Numbered from the stretch's first letter, positions 12,026 to 23,693 are shown. The stretch is DNA of 64,000 nt from Omphiscola glabra (GCA_964017045.1 OZ024794.1:23603359-23667358); one strand, 5' to 3'. Numbers and translations: made by a program. Notes: generated from the sequence alone by a model not told the origin.

Positions 12026-12423
12026 AGATGATCAACCCAGATGCTAAAAGTTATTTTCATCATGACAATTTGCAAACCAGTCCTGGTCATCCAGCAAGAT
12101 TTATGGCTTACACAGGCAAACTGAGCTCTCATGAAACATCAACAGATTACTCAAACTTTTATGTGTGCTCCTTTTGTAAGACACAACATAATACATTGGC
12201 TTTGTACAAGCAACACTTATCTCATTACCATGGTGATAAGCTTCCCCTCAGTTGCTCCATCTGTGGCAAAGGATTCTTTTCTAAGTCGGCTCACTATCAC
12301 CACAAGAGAGCTCACGAAGAGAGAAAATTTGAATGTCATGTGTGCAGTTCCAAATTTGTTATGAAACATCATCTGAAAATGCATTTGATTGGTGTTCATA
12401 AACTAGTGGTTGAACATTTGTAA
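12026..12423 (+). CDS. Variable terminal exon 8: three C2H2 fingers, no knuckle
   Basis: Acceptor CATTTCAG at 12025; junction codon C+AG (Gln), followed directly by an ATG that is probably only a Met codon. Linker ~46 residues. Helices are TLALYKQ, SKSAHYH and MKHHLKM. Finger 2 has His at the position of the core Leu. The product ends seven residues after finger 3 without the fourth knuckle. Confidence 0.86.
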
Positions 12424-12631
12424 AGGGCCTTTTCTTTCAAAAATGTGTGATCTTTCTGTCCTTTACTGTTAAAATTTTAACCGTTTTGAGTTTTGTTTTA
12501 TCTTGTGTGCTTTATCGAGAGTACAGGTTAAATGCATTTACAGTGGTAAAGCTTAATTTCACTGATTGGGTTCCCACTAACTTTTTACACGGATCAAGTG
12601 TGAGAATGACACAGTGTTTATTCTGTTTCAG

Positions 12632-13146
12632 GAGCAAAGTATTCATCGACCCAAAATAATCATCCAGGGAGCATGAGAGCCACTTCTTCAAGAACACTTT
12701 ATCCTCACTCAGGAGATGAATCATCAACATATGAAACATTTCCTTGTTCTGATTCTTTAGATTTGCCTAATATTTTACAATGTCCACACTGCTCAGAAAC
12801 ATTCCTAGAAAATTCAGCCCTTAAGGCACATCTCTCTCAGTATCATGGGCAAAACATGCCTTACACGTGTTCATTATGTGGAAAAGGTTACTACAGTGCA
12901 TCAGGTCTCTATCGCCATATTCGGGTCCACAAAGGAAAAATGATTATGTGTCCAGTTTGCGATTCTAAATTTACTCAAAGTAGCACTCTGAAAAGACATT
13001 TAATACGGTCACATGGCCTTATTCCTTGTAATTATTGTAAGCTTATTTTGAGACTGGGAACAGAATACAATCAACATATTCATCTATGTTGCCAAGCTGC
13101 TCAAAAGGATGTTAGTAGTCTTGACACATCTGTATCATTGTCATAA
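12632..13146 (+). CDS. Variable terminal exon 9: C2H2 x3 plus C2HC
   Basis: Acceptor CTGTTTCAG at 12631; junction codon C+GA (Arg). Linker ~49 residues. Helices are ENSALKA, SASGLYR and QSSTLKR. The last is a common C2H2 reading helix. Knuckle CNYC...HIHLC, then a 19-residue Ser/Asp-rich tail. It is the first member of the 'KFTQ' group (exons 9-18, plus 19 as a variant), in which finger 3 reads D-S-K-F-T-Q or close to it. Confidence 0.87.
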
Positions 13147-13846
13147 AATATTTTAATGATTTGCAAGTTATCAACTTAAAAATAAGTTAAAACCTGTATG
13201 TTTTGATAAATTAAATTTTGCATAAATAATTGCTTGTTTCCATGCACCATTTGTCAGTCTTATATTTTTTGTTATTGAGAATGATAATTTGTGAAAATAT
13301 GTACTAATTAATTAAAGAAAGTATAAAGTTTAAAAACTTGTTAAATTTTTTTATAATATTTACTGCCCAAGGTATAATAAACGTTAAAATTAAGAAAACT
13401 GTAACCAAATTTAGTCAAATACCATAGGGCAGAAATACACCTTGAAAAAACTTGTATTGTTCACTATAGTGTTTTTTTCACTAAAAATACATTTTGGAGA
13501 ACATTCACTTTCAATATAGCTAGATAAAATGACTGTACCATTCCTGTTTATTTTACTTTTTCTTACATTATTATTAAAATAGTGGTTTCTTAAATGTGTG
13601 TTTTTCTTTACAAAAATTACAGACAGCCCCAAATAAAGTTTTTACCAGTTCTAACCAAGAGTTTAAGGTCCTGTTATGGTTTATGTACTATGAATGCTCT
13701 GATGTATCTTTTGGACTGTATAAATCTTTTGGATTTCATTTACAACTGTTGAGTTGTGGCACATTCAAGTTTTAAAGAAGTGAGCGTGTAATGAAAAAAT
13801 GACTTGGGTTTATAAAGTGAATCTTGAATTATTTTTTTTGTTTCAG
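13147..13846 (+). other. Gap between variable exons 9 and 10
   Basis: About 700 bp of AT-rich sequence with AATAAA hexamers at 13376 and near 13630. No finger motifs are seen. Confidence 0.6.
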
Positions 13847-14337
13847 AAAGGTCTCACAAAACTTCAAGATGGAGTGGTGGAGGTGGAGATAATATAAGAC
13901 CCATTAATTTTCCCGGAAGTTCTAGGGGCACTGCAGTCCCATTTAACAATATGGAATCAACAAGGCTCCTTTCAAATTTAGTAGAAGCAAACTTATCTTT
14001 GCCATCAATTATTTGTTGTCCTGTTTGCCAAGAGACATTTTTGGATAATGGAAGCTTTAAAGCACATATGTCACAATATCATGGAAATGAGATGCCTTTC
14101 CCTTGCTCATTGTGTGGGAAAGGCTATGCAAGTTTTTCTGGCCTCTCCCTTCATTTGCAAGTTCATGAGGGAAAATCTTTTCTCTGTCCTGTTTGTGACT
14201 CCAAATTTACGCAAAATAGTACCATGAAAAGGCATTTGAGGATGGTGCATAAAACAACACAGTGCCTGACATGTCGAAACATTTTTAAACTAGACTCGCA
14301 GGAATATCAACAACATGTTCTTACTTGTGGTCGATAA
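13847..14337 (+). CDS. Variable terminal exon 10: C2H2 x3 plus C2HC
   Basis: Acceptor TTTGTTTCAG at 13846; junction codon C+AA (Gln). Linker of ~56 residues with a Gly-rich stretch. Helices are DNGSFKA, SFSGLSL and QNSTMKR. Finger 1 begins after an extra Cys (CCPVC). Knuckle CLTC...HVLTC has one residue more than usual before its His. It stops two codons later. AATAAA is at 14435. Confidence 0.87.
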
Positions 14338-14434
14338 TTATTTGTATATATGCCTCTGCTACCAAATTGTGTAACTAACTCCCTGAAATGCCATTACCGA
14401 TGTTTTAGGAAATTCCCTAAATTGTTAAAAAGAA

Positions 14435-14440
14435 AATAAA
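14435..14440 (+). terminator. AATAAA poly(A) signal for variable exon 10
   Basis: Canonical hexamer about 100 bp after the stop and about 50 bp before the next acceptor. Confidence 0.5.
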
Positions 14441-14494
14441 ACAAAATTGTTAATGATTAATAATTAAAAATCCTTGTTTGTTTTTTTTTTTCAG

Positions 14495-14955
14495 AAAGAG
14501 TGGTTAGACATCAAATGAGGTTAGGTGGTAAAGCCAAAATGACAAGTAGTGGCTCAGGGCTCAAAGTTCGTTTAACTGAATCTAATTATCCATCTCCTAA
14601 TGGCTCTACTCAGAGTACTGACTCTATTTTAGGCCATTACACTCTTGCGACAAAGGAATTTCAATTTTATGGTGCATTCCAGAATGCTGTGCACTTACAA
14701 CAGCCCAATCAGCCAATGCCATTTGCTTGTAAAATCTGTTGTAAAGGATATGCCTCTTCTACTGGACTTTTTTTGCATATGCAAACACATCAAGGGAAAT
14801 CATATACATGTCCAGTGTGTAGAGCAAAATTTACACAGAGAGGCACTATGAAAAGACATTTAAAGATGATCCATAGTAGTCTCCAATGTCGCACTTGTGA
14901 TGCTGTATTGTCAAGTGGATCTGAATTTGAGCAACATATTTTAAGTTGTTGTTAA
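14495..14955 (+). CDS. Variable terminal exon 11: first finger lost, two C2H2 plus C2HC
   Basis: Acceptor T-tract TCAG at 14494; junction codon C+AA (Gln). The segment where finger 1 should be has no Cys pair, so it is degenerate, and the linker is effectively ~75 residues. The remaining helices are SSTGLFL and QRGTMKR. Knuckle CRTC...HILSC is followed by one Cys and the stop. The frame is intact, so this is a shortened module and not an obvious pseudoexon. AATAAA is at 15130. Confidence 0.84.
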
Positions 14956-15531
14956 TGAAACAAAATACATCTATATCTTGTATCTCTGCATATGATTGTA
15001 TATTATTTAATTAATTTTTTTTAAAAAATAACTTTGTTTTAAAATTGATGCTTGTGAATGCACATAAATTAAGATATGGTCTGGTTAAAATAATGTGATG
15101 TTGGAGATAGATAAAATGCTGAAAATTTAAATAAATATTTATGTTTGTCTAAATATTTGAAAAATTTTGAAGTTGCTGAACATTGATAAATTATCAAGAG
15201 CAGCTTAACTGATTTTAATTTTTATCAGTTACCTGGATATAAATAGAACACAGAAAAGCAGAGGAAATGCATTCTCTCAACACTTCAGTTAATGTATGAT
15301 TGGCCAGTATGCTGAAGGAAAATACATTGGAGTATTGTTAATGAAGCTTTGAAAGTCGGCAGAGCATAGCTTACATTGCCAAACAACCTGAAAATAAACA
15401 AGTCCAACTAAAAATATATTGTCTTAAGTCTTAACCTTTCATTTGAGGTTATATCCTTATCAATTATTTCACAAGCAATTCTAGGCAAACAGACCAAATG
15501 TAAAATTACTTGACTATATTTTTTGTTTCAG

Positions 15532-15917
15532 GAGAACTGCCAGCATCTTACAGAAATTCATATAGCCATCAGTATAAAATGAAGGAAGGACGACATGCCT
15601 GCATGCACTGTCCAGCACAGGTTTCGTCTACAAGTGCACTCAAAGCTCATATAATGGAATTTCACAATAATGTGATGCCTTATATATGCACAGAATGTGG
15701 GAAAGGATATCTTAGTTCAGGTGGCCTTTATCTCCACAAACTGACCCATGAGGGAAAATACTATCTTTGCCCTGTCTGTGACTTGAAATTTGCCCAAAAT
15801 AGCAGTGTGAAAAGACATATAAAGAGATCTCATTCATGCATCCCTTGTGGGACTTGTTCTGCTGTTTTTCCTATAGGGGATGAATATAACCATCATGTTT
15901 TGTTTTGCCATAAATAA
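15532..15917 (+). CDS. Variable terminal exon 12: C2H2 x3 plus C2HC, very short linker
   Basis: Acceptor TTGTTTCAG at 15531; junction codon C+GA (Arg). Only ~22 residues precede finger 1, the shortest linker of the array. Helices are STSALKA, SSGGLYL and QNSSVKR. Knuckle CGTC...HVLFC, then two residues and the stop. AATAAA at 15931 is only 14 bp past the stop. Confidence 0.87.
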
Positions 15918-15930
15918 TTAAAATTTTTGT

Positions 15931-15936
15931 AATAAA
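15931..15936 (+). terminator. AATAAA poly(A) signal for variable exon 12
   Basis: Canonical hexamer just after the stop codon, giving a very short 3' UTR if used. Confidence 0.5.
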
Positions 15937-16173
15937 TAGGCCCAAAATATGTTACTTTGAAGTTTTTTTGTTATTTTCATGAGTCATAATTATTTTCTTG
16001 TATACTTTGTGCTTAAATAGGTTTTTTTCTGGTTAATTGAAATAATTAGTTCTGCTGAAATTTTGTCATTGTAATTTTTTTTCTTTTCCATGAAAACATT
16101 GTCTTAACATTATGTTAAAAGAATACATTTTTAGAATTAGAATATTGAATGATTAGCTGTTTCTTTATTTCAG

Positions 16174-16613
16174 ATAAAATTTCTAGGCATGAAGGCCACT
16201 GTAGTCCTACTGGTATTCGCTCTCAACTTAATCAATCTGACAGATTTTCTCAAGACCACTGCTCCACATCACAATCAATAACCGGATTTTATCAGTGCAT
16301 TCATTGCCCTGCTAAGCTGACAAGTGCTGCCTTTCTAAAAGCGCACATAGCAGAAACACACCAGAACATAATGCCATTTTCTTGTTCATTGTGTGGTAAA
16401 GGCTATCTCAGCTCCACTGGCCTGTATCTTCACATGCTTTTGCATGAAGGAAAATCATTTCAGTGTCCTCTGTGCCATTGGAAGTTTACACAAAAGTGCA
16501 ACTTGAAAAGACATTTGGGCAGAGTTCATCATCGAAATCAGTGTTTAACATGTGCTCAAATATTTCCTTTTGGACAGGAGTATGACCAGCATGTTTTGCA
16601 ATGTGGAAAATAA
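16174..16613 (+). CDS. Variable terminal exon 13: C2H2 x3 plus C2HC
   Basis: Acceptor TTATTTCAG at 16173; junction codon C+AT (His). Linker ~40 residues. Helices are SAAFLKA, SSTGLYL and QKCNLKR. The helix of finger 2 differs by one residue from those of exons 11 and 12, so these three are recent relatives. Knuckle CLTC...HVLQC. Stop two codons later. Confidence 0.87.
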
Positions 16614-16732
16614 TAGTTTACTGAATATTATTTTTAACATAGTTTTAAAATTATCTGACACAAAAATCAAAATCTACTTGTAATCCACTAAAAAAAAAGT
16701 TTGAGTGATTGCTTAAACTTATTTATTTTCAG

Positions 16733-17217
16733 ACAAATATTCACACAGACAAGATAGAGAAGGCTCTGTAAATTCTCAATTTCAAGATGTTACAAGTCAA
16801 CAAAAGCAATTACATCAGCATTCTGCAGTGTTATCTAAAACTTCACAAATGTATCCACAGGAGTCCCATAAGAAAGCTTTTACATCTAAAGGAATGGTCC
16901 AGTGTCAGCTGTGTCCAAAATTGCTGCTGGATGAATATTACTTGAGATGTCACATGTCTGAAAAACATGGTGACACGATGCCTTTTAAATGTTCATTGTG
17001 TGGAAAAGGATATCAATCACAGATGGGTTTAAGTCATCATATGCAAGCACACAAAGGAAAAACATTTATGTGCCCTATTTGTGATTCAAAATTTACTCAA
17101 AAATTTACTATTAAAAAGCATCTAAGAAACATACATATGTCGATGCAGTGTACCTCTTGTTCTCTAATACTGAAACTGTCAGAATACAACCAACATGTGT
17201 TAACTTGTCCACCTTAA
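16733..17217 (+). CDS. Variable terminal exon 14: C2H2 x3 plus C2HC
   Basis: Acceptor TTATTTTCAG at 16732; junction codon C+AC (His). Linker ~56 residues, Gln-rich. Helices are DEYYLRC, SQMGLSH and QKFTIKK. Knuckle CTSC...HVLTC is one residue shorter than usual. Stop two codons later. Confidence 0.87.
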
Positions 17218-17406
17218 ATGTGAATTAATTACTTTATAATAATTATGTAAACTATGGTACCGGTACATCAGAATTGTTGAAGTTCATTGCATCATGTTGT
17301 TGTTTTTTTCGTATTTTCTTTGGAATCTTAAAAGTTCCAGTTTTTTGTAATTGATATTGACATGTAAAACCAAGAGGCAATCAGTGTCTATATACTTTCG
17401 TTTCAG

Positions 17407-17855
17407 GAGAAAAATTTCAAAGAAAGCTCTCAGCCCATCATGTGTCAGCTTCAAATTTTCCAAAAGAATCTTACAAAACTGATCCTTTATCGACAAGCAG
17501 TGTCTTCGACAGTTCAGACCCCGAAAAGAGGTTTCTCTGTCAACACTGCCCAGAAGAATTATCAAATCTTACCTCTCTTACATCACACTTATACGAGAAC
17601 CATGGCAAGCTATCACCTTACCTTTGTTCCTTATGTGGTAAAGCATATAGCACATCAACAGGTCTAAAGCACCATTTGGAAGTCCACAAAGGGATAAATT
17701 TTCTCTGTCCAATCTGTGATGCTAAGTTTACTCGGAAAGGAACTGTGAAAACACACTTGAAATCTGTTCATAGAGCATCACAATGTATGAGCTGCTCGAA
17801 GATTTTTCGTTCGGATAATGAATTTCACCAACATGTTTTACACTGCAAAAATTAA
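17407..17855 (+). CDS. Variable terminal exon 15: C2H2 x3 plus C2HC
   Basis: Acceptor CGTTTCAG at 17406; junction codon C+GA (Arg). Linker ~43 residues without an early ATG. Helices are NLTSLTS, TSTGLKH and RKGTVKT. Finger 2 has GKAY instead of the common GKGY/F. Knuckle CMSC...HVLHC, stop after two residues. AATAAA at 17881. Confidence 0.87.
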
Positions 17856-17880
17856 TATTTTTAACAATATTGCTGTTATG

Positions 17881-17886
17881 AATAAA
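17881..17886 (+). terminator. AATAAA poly(A) signal for variable exon 15
   Basis: Canonical hexamer 25 bp after the stop and 90 bp before the next acceptor. Confidence 0.5.
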
Positions 17887-17977
17887 AAAAGGCTTGGCTT
17901 TGTGAATTTACACTAAGTTTGAAAGAATATGGATTCAAATGTTCTTTTGAAAGAAAAGTTGTTCTCTTTTCTTTCAG

Positions 17978-18498
17978 GACACTCCTCATTGGATCAGTCC
18001 ACAACAATGGTTGAAAGAGCAACAAGTTCATCAGTGTTTGGAAAAAAGAATAATAAACGAACAAATAAGGCATGCCATTTGTCTCTAGCAGGATCATTAC
18101 ACGAAAGGTTTCCTTGTCCAAACTGCTCTGCAAAACTCCCAGATGAAGCAACATTTAAAAGTCATGTTGAAAAATGCCTTGAATGTTCTGAGTGTGCCGT
18201 AACATTCCCCAGTAAATACGACCTCAAAGTTCATTTGTCCCAAGAGCATGGCAAGTACATGCCATTTTCATGTCATCTGTGTGGTAAAGGATATCAGAGT
18301 GCCATGGGATTAACTTATCACATGCGTGCCCATGAGGGAAGATTTTATCAATGTCCAGTTTGTGATACAAAACTTACCCAGAAGAGTTCCATGAGACCTC
18401 ATCTCAAGAAAGTTCATGGTGTTGCCCAATGTAATATGTGTTCTGGAATATTTCGACTAGGCCTGGAATACAACCAACATGTTCTGTATTGTGTGTAA
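17978..18498 (+). CDS. Variable terminal exon 16: five-finger module with an extra N-terminal C2HC
   Basis: Acceptor TTTCTTTCAG at 17977; junction codon C+GA (Arg). After ~45 residues with a KKNNKR basic patch comes an extra CPNC...HVEKC knuckle, not found in siblings. Then come three C2H2 fingers (SKYDLKV, SAMGLTY, QKSSMRP) and the usual CNMC...HVLYC knuckle. The extra unit lies where finger 1 lies elsewhere and looks like a duplicated finger 1 whose last His became Cys. Confidence 0.87.
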
Positions 18499-18660
18499 AC
18501 ATGACAAAGAATAACTCTTAAATCAAGATTATTAAAATTACTTGAGGGCATTTTCTTTTTTACTTTGAGTGTTTATTAGCAGTCTCTTCTTGTAATAGCT
18601 AAAGCTGATGCCTAAAAAAAAAAGTCTTTAATATTAACTAAAGAATATTTTATCTTTCAG

Positions 18661-19106
18661 AACTGAAAATTAATAAAAGGATAAGTCATGATCACCAAAC
18701 AAGATTTGTAGGGGAACCTTCAACTACAGCTGGAGAACTACTTATTTCTTATCACAGAAAGGAATCAACACCTGGGACAAATTTTCCATGCCAATATTGT
18801 CCTATGACTTTCTGTGATGAAAAATCCATAAATCTCCACATTACACAAAGCCACAGTAAGGAAATGCCTTATATATGTCAGCTTTGCGGAAAAGGCTATA
18901 GAAGTTTACCAGGCCTGCAGTACCACCTCGAGGTCCACAAGGGTACAACATTTTCTTGCCCTATCTGTGATGCCAAGTTGTCACAAAAAACAAAATTAAA
19001 GAGGCACCTTCAGAAGCTACATAATTGTTCTCCATGTTCTATGTGCAATCAAATTTTTCGACTTGGTGTAGAATACAATCAGCATGTGTTGCATTGTAAT
19101 AATTAA
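18661..19106 (+). CDS. Variable terminal exon 17: C2H2 x3 plus C2HC
   Basis: Acceptor TATCTTTCAG at 18660; junction codon C+AA (Gln). Linker ~42 residues, starting basic (INKR). The first ATG occurs inside finger 1, which rules out an independent start that keeps the module intact. Helices are DEKSINL, SLPGLQY and QKTKLKR. Knuckle CSMC...HVLHC; stop two codons later. Confidence 0.87.
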
Positions 19107-19339
19107 AACATTGTCCATTCATAAATGAATTTTTGCTGAGCATGCATTTATTTACAGTAATTTACACTTTAAATTAAGTATGCATTGAGGGTCAATATTG
19201 TCTATGCTCATTTTTCTCACTTGTATGGAAATGTCTGTTATGTATGTATTATAATCTAATGTGTGCCCTTTTATCAAAATGCTTTAAAAAATGTAGGACG
19301 GAGAGGAAAGTTGAATATTGCCTAATTTTTTTATTTCAG

Positions 19340-19830
19340 AAAATAATACGTCTGAAGCATCAAAATTCCCATATAGTGCTGCAGTTGATAGATCTACAAG
19401 TTTCTCGACATATGCACCTCATTACTCAGTGCTTCCTGGAAAAGGTTACAAAACATTGGGAGTTGGATTAATGGCTACTGAAGTGCAAGATAATTTACCG
19501 TGTCCTCATTGTAAAGCAGAATTTTCATCCTCCACACTTAGACAGCATTTATCACAAATCCATGGACATGATATGCCTTTTCAGTGCACATTATGTGGGA
19601 AGGGTTTCTACAGTGTTTCTGGCCTGAATCACCATAAACGAAAACATGCAGGTCAAACATTTTTGTGCCCCATTTGTGATACAACTTTCACTCAGAAAAG
19701 TAAAGTAAAGAGGCACCTGAGGAGCATTCATGGATGTATCCCTTGCTCAACTTGTCCAGGAATATTTCGAGTTGGCCAGGAATATGATCTTCATGTATTG
19801 TGTTGTCCTGATACTCATGCATCGATGTAG
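19340..19830 (+). CDS. Variable terminal exon 18: C2H2 x3 plus C2HC
   Basis: Acceptor TTATTTCAG at 19339; junction codon C+AA (Gln). Linker ~53 residues. Finger 1 is one residue shorter than usual between Cys and His (helix SSSTLRQ). The other helices are SVSGLNH and QKSKVKR. Knuckle CSTC...HVLCC, then an eight-residue tail. Confidence 0.87.
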
Positions 19831-19988
19831 ACTTGCTTTCTTTACAAACCAATTTATTTTCTAAAGTTGAACAATAATATGACTTTATAAGGCCCAACAA
19901 CCATCTTGGTCTTTTAACCAATTTTGTCAACGTATAAAGCAAGAAAAAAAATGAGAGATTGAATTATTAAATTTATTTATTGTTTCAG

Positions 19989-20455
19989 AGCAGCAACGTA
20001 GAGGAAGCAAAGAATTGGACAAAGTCAGTCAATTCAGTTCTACATCTGGTGGTTTCAAAGCAGTCAGTATACATGGAGCTTATAATGTCAAAGAACATTA
20101 TGATCACTTTCCACAAAGGACTGAGACTTCTGATTGGATTAAGTGCCCTCACTGTGGGGAAGACATGAGCAAACTAATGCTTAGAGCACACATTTCTCAG
20201 TTTCACTCAAATGAAATGCCTTTTCAATGTCAGCTTTGCGGAAAAGGTTTTTTCAGTGTATCCGGTTTAAATCACCATACACTTGCCCACGAAGGGCGCA
20301 AGTTCATGTGCTCTATTTGTGATTCCAAGTTTAAACAGAAAGCACACCTGAAATCACATCTAAATAATGTTCACAAATTGGCTCAGTGTCCCACTTGTTC
20401 ACAATTATTTAATGTTGGGAAAGAATTTAATCAACATTTGATACAGAATCATTAG
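19989..20455 (+). CDS. Variable terminal exon 19: C2H2 x4, terminal knuckle converted to C2HH
   Basis: Acceptor TTGTTTCAG at 19988; junction codon C+AG (Gln). Linker ~51 residues. Finger 1 carries the same one-residue deletion as exon 18 and finger 2 has the identical helix SVSGLNH, so 18 and 19 are sister copies. Other helices are SKLMLRA and QKAHLKS. The last knuckle CPTC ends HLIQNH, with His instead of Cys as the fourth ligand. His is the final residue. Confidence 0.87.
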
Positions 20456-21245
20456 AGCCTATTTGTAAGAACTTGTTTCTTCATTTTTTATTGTGAACAC
20501 AATTAATAGGTGTTCATAACTTTTTGAATACACTGAGTAATATAGATACATACACATTTTAATATAACCATTTATTTTTAAAATTGTTAATGCAGATGAC
20601 AATTTCTGAAGAATTTCAATAACAAAAGAGATTTTTTTTACTTATGGGGTTTACAACATCTGAACTTTATATTAACATGTATTTTTTTCTTTTACTATAT
20701 ACTGCTAATAACAAGCTTTTAAAATATATGCTTAATTTTGTCAGCCAATAATTTTTAATAATAAGATTAACTTCCAATGTGTTATGAATTGAAAAATATA
20801 TTCTTTTTTCATTATTCATGTCGTACACGTGAAAGAATAGTAATGTCATTGCTTTGTAATTGTATTGCTTCCATTTCCATATACACTTGATCTTTTAACA
20901 CTAAAATAGAAATTATAAACTTCCTTTTTCTTTATTATAGTAGAAGAATAATTTTGCCATGTCGTTGTATAACAATGCTTTAAAGTTTATGTCATAATAG
21001 AAATTTCTTTTTACAATTTTTATTGTATATGGATATTTTTTTTTCTAAATTCTGGCTGCCACATAATGATTTCTACAACATTTCCAAGGTTTTTTGTTGG
21101 TTTTTTTTTTTGGATGGAAAGTTTTATTTAAAAAAAAAAAATTGAACTCAAAATTGCATGTCTTGGGGCTGAAAGCTTTGAAATAAGTAAGAAGTCTTCA
21201 AACAAGGTAGATCATAAAGTGATATATTTTTTAACTTTGTTTCAG
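20456..21245 (+). other. Gap between variable exons 19 and 20
   Basis: About 790 bp of AT-rich DNA with homopolymer T and A runs. No finger-coding sequence is seen. Confidence 0.6.
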
Positions 21246-21676
21246 AACCAGTATCCATTTTTCATCAAGAACCGCCAAGGGTTTTTCCAAATTTTATGGA
21301 GCAAGACAATTCACATATGTTAAACGTGTTTGAAACATTTCACTGTCAGCATTGTTCAAATGTTTATAATGATAAACACAATTATAGAAAGCATCTTTGC
21401 GAATCTCATGGACACTTGATGCCTTTCTGTTGCAAAATTTGTGGGAAGGGTAGCTTCAGCCGTCAAAATTTGATATTTCATATGCAGGGACATGAAGGCC
21501 GGACATTTGTCTGCCCAGTCTCTAACTGTAGTGCAAAGTTCAAGCTAAAACATCATCTTATGCGTCATGTTAGAACACTTCATTCTTTGCATCAATGCTC
21601 CAAGTGTCTGTCAGTATTTAGAGAAAGTCACATTTTTATTGGACATTTATCTGCTTGTAAAAATACTTCTGTATAG
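21246..21676 (+). CDS. Variable terminal exon 20: C2H2 x3 plus C2HC, C-x4-C third finger
   Basis: Acceptor TTGTTTCAG at 21245; junction codon C+AA (Gln). Linker ~32 residues. Helices are DKHNYRK, SRQNLIF and LKHHLMR. Finger 3 starts CPVSNC, a C-x4-C spacing instead of C-x2-C, still accepted in C2H2 fingers. Knuckle CSKC...HLSAC. It is the first copy of the 'LKHHL' group, which otherwise spans exons 22-25. Confidence 0.86.
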
Positions 21677-22076
21677 CAAGCTATTATAATTATATTGTAC
21701 GGCAGACGGTTTAAACATTGAATAGTACCTTTTTTTTAACAAAATTCTTCTGTTTAATAATTTTGCAAGATATATTATCATTTCACTGATCTACTTTGTT
21801 ATTTAAAAATGTTCCACTCTGCTGTGAAATGAAAGAATATATAACAAAAATCACTTTCTGTAAATACCTTTATTAATATAAATGTTACTACCATGATTTG
21901 ATATTCATATTTATGTTATTGTTATAGCAAGTTGATCTATATGAGCTAAAAAAGAAAGTTGTATGAGCAAGCTTTCCGGATGATATACCAACTGTGCCAG
22001 AACGATTAGCTCACCATCTGTTAGTTATTATGCTGATAGTGATAGCTTCAAAGAGATTTTCTTTTGTTTATTGCAG

Positions 22077-22507
22077 GATTTCACAAACACAAAAAAGGAC
22101 TTGAAAAATATATGGAATCTGTCTCTACATCAACATGCAGTTCAGCTTCATTTGTACATCAGCCTCTCAATACAAACGCAAGTTTTGGGCAGTATATAAG
22201 CAGATCTAATATTTCTGTAATGGACTCTGCTCATAATTTGCCTGGTTCACAATTACAGAGTTGTGAGAAACCTTATTCATGTGCTATTTGTGGGAAAGGG
22301 TTTCTCTCTTCCACTGGATTTAATTTACACATGCAAGCCCACAAAGGAAGGCAATTTATGTGTAATATTTGTGACTCGAGATTCAATCAGAAAGTTCATC
22401 TGAAAACACATCTTAAAAAAATCCACAAGCTGGCACAATGCATGTTGTGTTACCATGTATTTGGTATTGGAGATGAATATAATCAACACTTAATGAACTG
22501 CAAATAG
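22077..22507 (+). CDS. Variable terminal exon 21: first finger lost, two C2H2 plus C2HC
   Basis: Acceptor TTATTGCAG at 22076; junction codon C+GA (Arg). About 67 residues of Ser/Thr-rich linker occupy the place of finger 1, which is absent. Helices are SSTGFNL and QKVHLKT. Knuckle CMLC...HLMNC, then Lys and stop. AATAAA is at 22658. Confidence 0.85.
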
Positions 22508-22657
22508 ATGTTCCATGACTTTAAAAAATGTTCTTGTGAGCATTATTTTTAACATATGGATATGTACTGTTTTCTTTTTTTTTTTTTTAAAGTTGAATTT
22601 TTTGAACAATTATTAATATTCTTTTTTTGTATGTGTGCTTGTATTTGTTTATTATTC

Positions 22658-22663
22658 AATAAA
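22658..22663 (+). terminator. AATAAA poly(A) signal for variable exon 21
   Basis: Canonical hexamer 150 bp after the stop and 96 bp before the next acceptor. Confidence 0.45.
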
Positions 22664-22758
22664 TAGTATCAAATATTTTTGTGTTACCATAAACATTAAA
22701 TAAATTTTGAAGGCTCAGAATTTCACAGTTTCCCATCAAATGTCTTGTTTTATTTCAG

Positions 22759-23180
22759 AGCGGTGCCCTGGTAAGCAAGGACACATTCCCCATGGATATA
22801 ATCCATTTCCATCATCAGTATCTGGAGCCCAGAATTATTTTGATGAAGATGTAGTCTCTTGCTTACACTGCCCACAACAGTTCTCATCCGTAAAAATTTA
22901 TAAGAGGCATCTGTCAGAGCAACATCCAGATACATTACCTTACAGCTGTACAATCTGTGGTAAAGGATTTCACACAAAAACAGGACAGAACACCCACATG
23001 CTGGCACATGATGGCAGGACATTTTCTTGCTGCATGTGTGTAGCAACCTTCAAGCTGAAACACCATTTGAAGAGGCATTTAAAAATACATGGTCTTTCAC
23101 TGTGTGGGAAATGTTTGGCCACATTCAGAGATGTTCAAGACTTTAACCAGCATTTAGCACAATGTGTTTCATATCCATAA
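22759..23180 (+). CDS. Variable terminal exon 22: C2H2 x3 plus C2HC
   Basis: Acceptor TTATTTCAG at 22758; junction codon C+AG (Gln). Linker ~33 residues. Helices are SVKIYKR, TKTGQNT and LKHHLKR. Finger 2 lacks the core Leu (Gln there). Finger 3 has H-x3-H with one residue fewer than its siblings (HLKIH). Knuckle CGKC...HLAQC. AATAAA is at 23238. Confidence 0.86.
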
Positions 23181-23237
23181 ACATGTCAACTGCTCTTAAA
23201 TAACATCTTAAGTGAATGTTGCACTCAAACTCAGAAT

Positions 23238-23243
23238 AATAAA
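23238..23243 (+). terminator. AATAAA poly(A) signal for variable exon 22
   Basis: Canonical hexamer 57 bp after the stop and only 44 bp before the exon 23 acceptor, so cleavage and splicing to exon 23 may compete. Confidence 0.5.
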
Positions 23244-23286
23244 TCCCTCAATATAATGCTCCATTGATTACATTGTTTTATTTCAG

Positions 23287-23693
23287 AGAAGAGCTCTCTT
23301 GATCAAGTGCAGGTTCACCAGAGGTCAAACCAATCATCATCATCACCTGTGCAACCTATCTGGTGTATGAAGTGTCCTGTGAAATTCTCAACTCTGAAAA
23401 TGTACCACAGACATTTAGCTGAAAGTCACCCTGAGACCCTGCCATATTCTTGTAGTATTTGTGGTAAAGGATTTCAGACAAAGACTGGGCATCAAATTCA
23501 TGTGCAGGCCCATGCTGGAAGGTTATATTTGTGTGGGATTTGTGATTCAAAGTTCAAGCGAAAACACCACTTACAAGAACACACCAAGAGGCTACACAGC
23601 CTTGTTCAATGTGGTAGATGTTTGGCCACTTTCAGTGATCAACACGGCTATAATCAACATCTCCTGTCATCATGTACAGCTTTCTTTAAATAG
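23287..23693 (+). CDS. Variable terminal exon 23: C2H2 x3 plus C2HC
   Basis: Acceptor TTTATTTCAG at 23286; junction codon C+AG (Gln). Linker ~25 residues. Helices are TLKMYHR, TKTGHQI and RKHHLQE. Finger 2 matches exon 22 closely (TKTG), so these two are probably sister copies. Knuckle CGRC...HLLSSC has H-x4-C. A four-residue tail follows. Confidence 0.86.
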
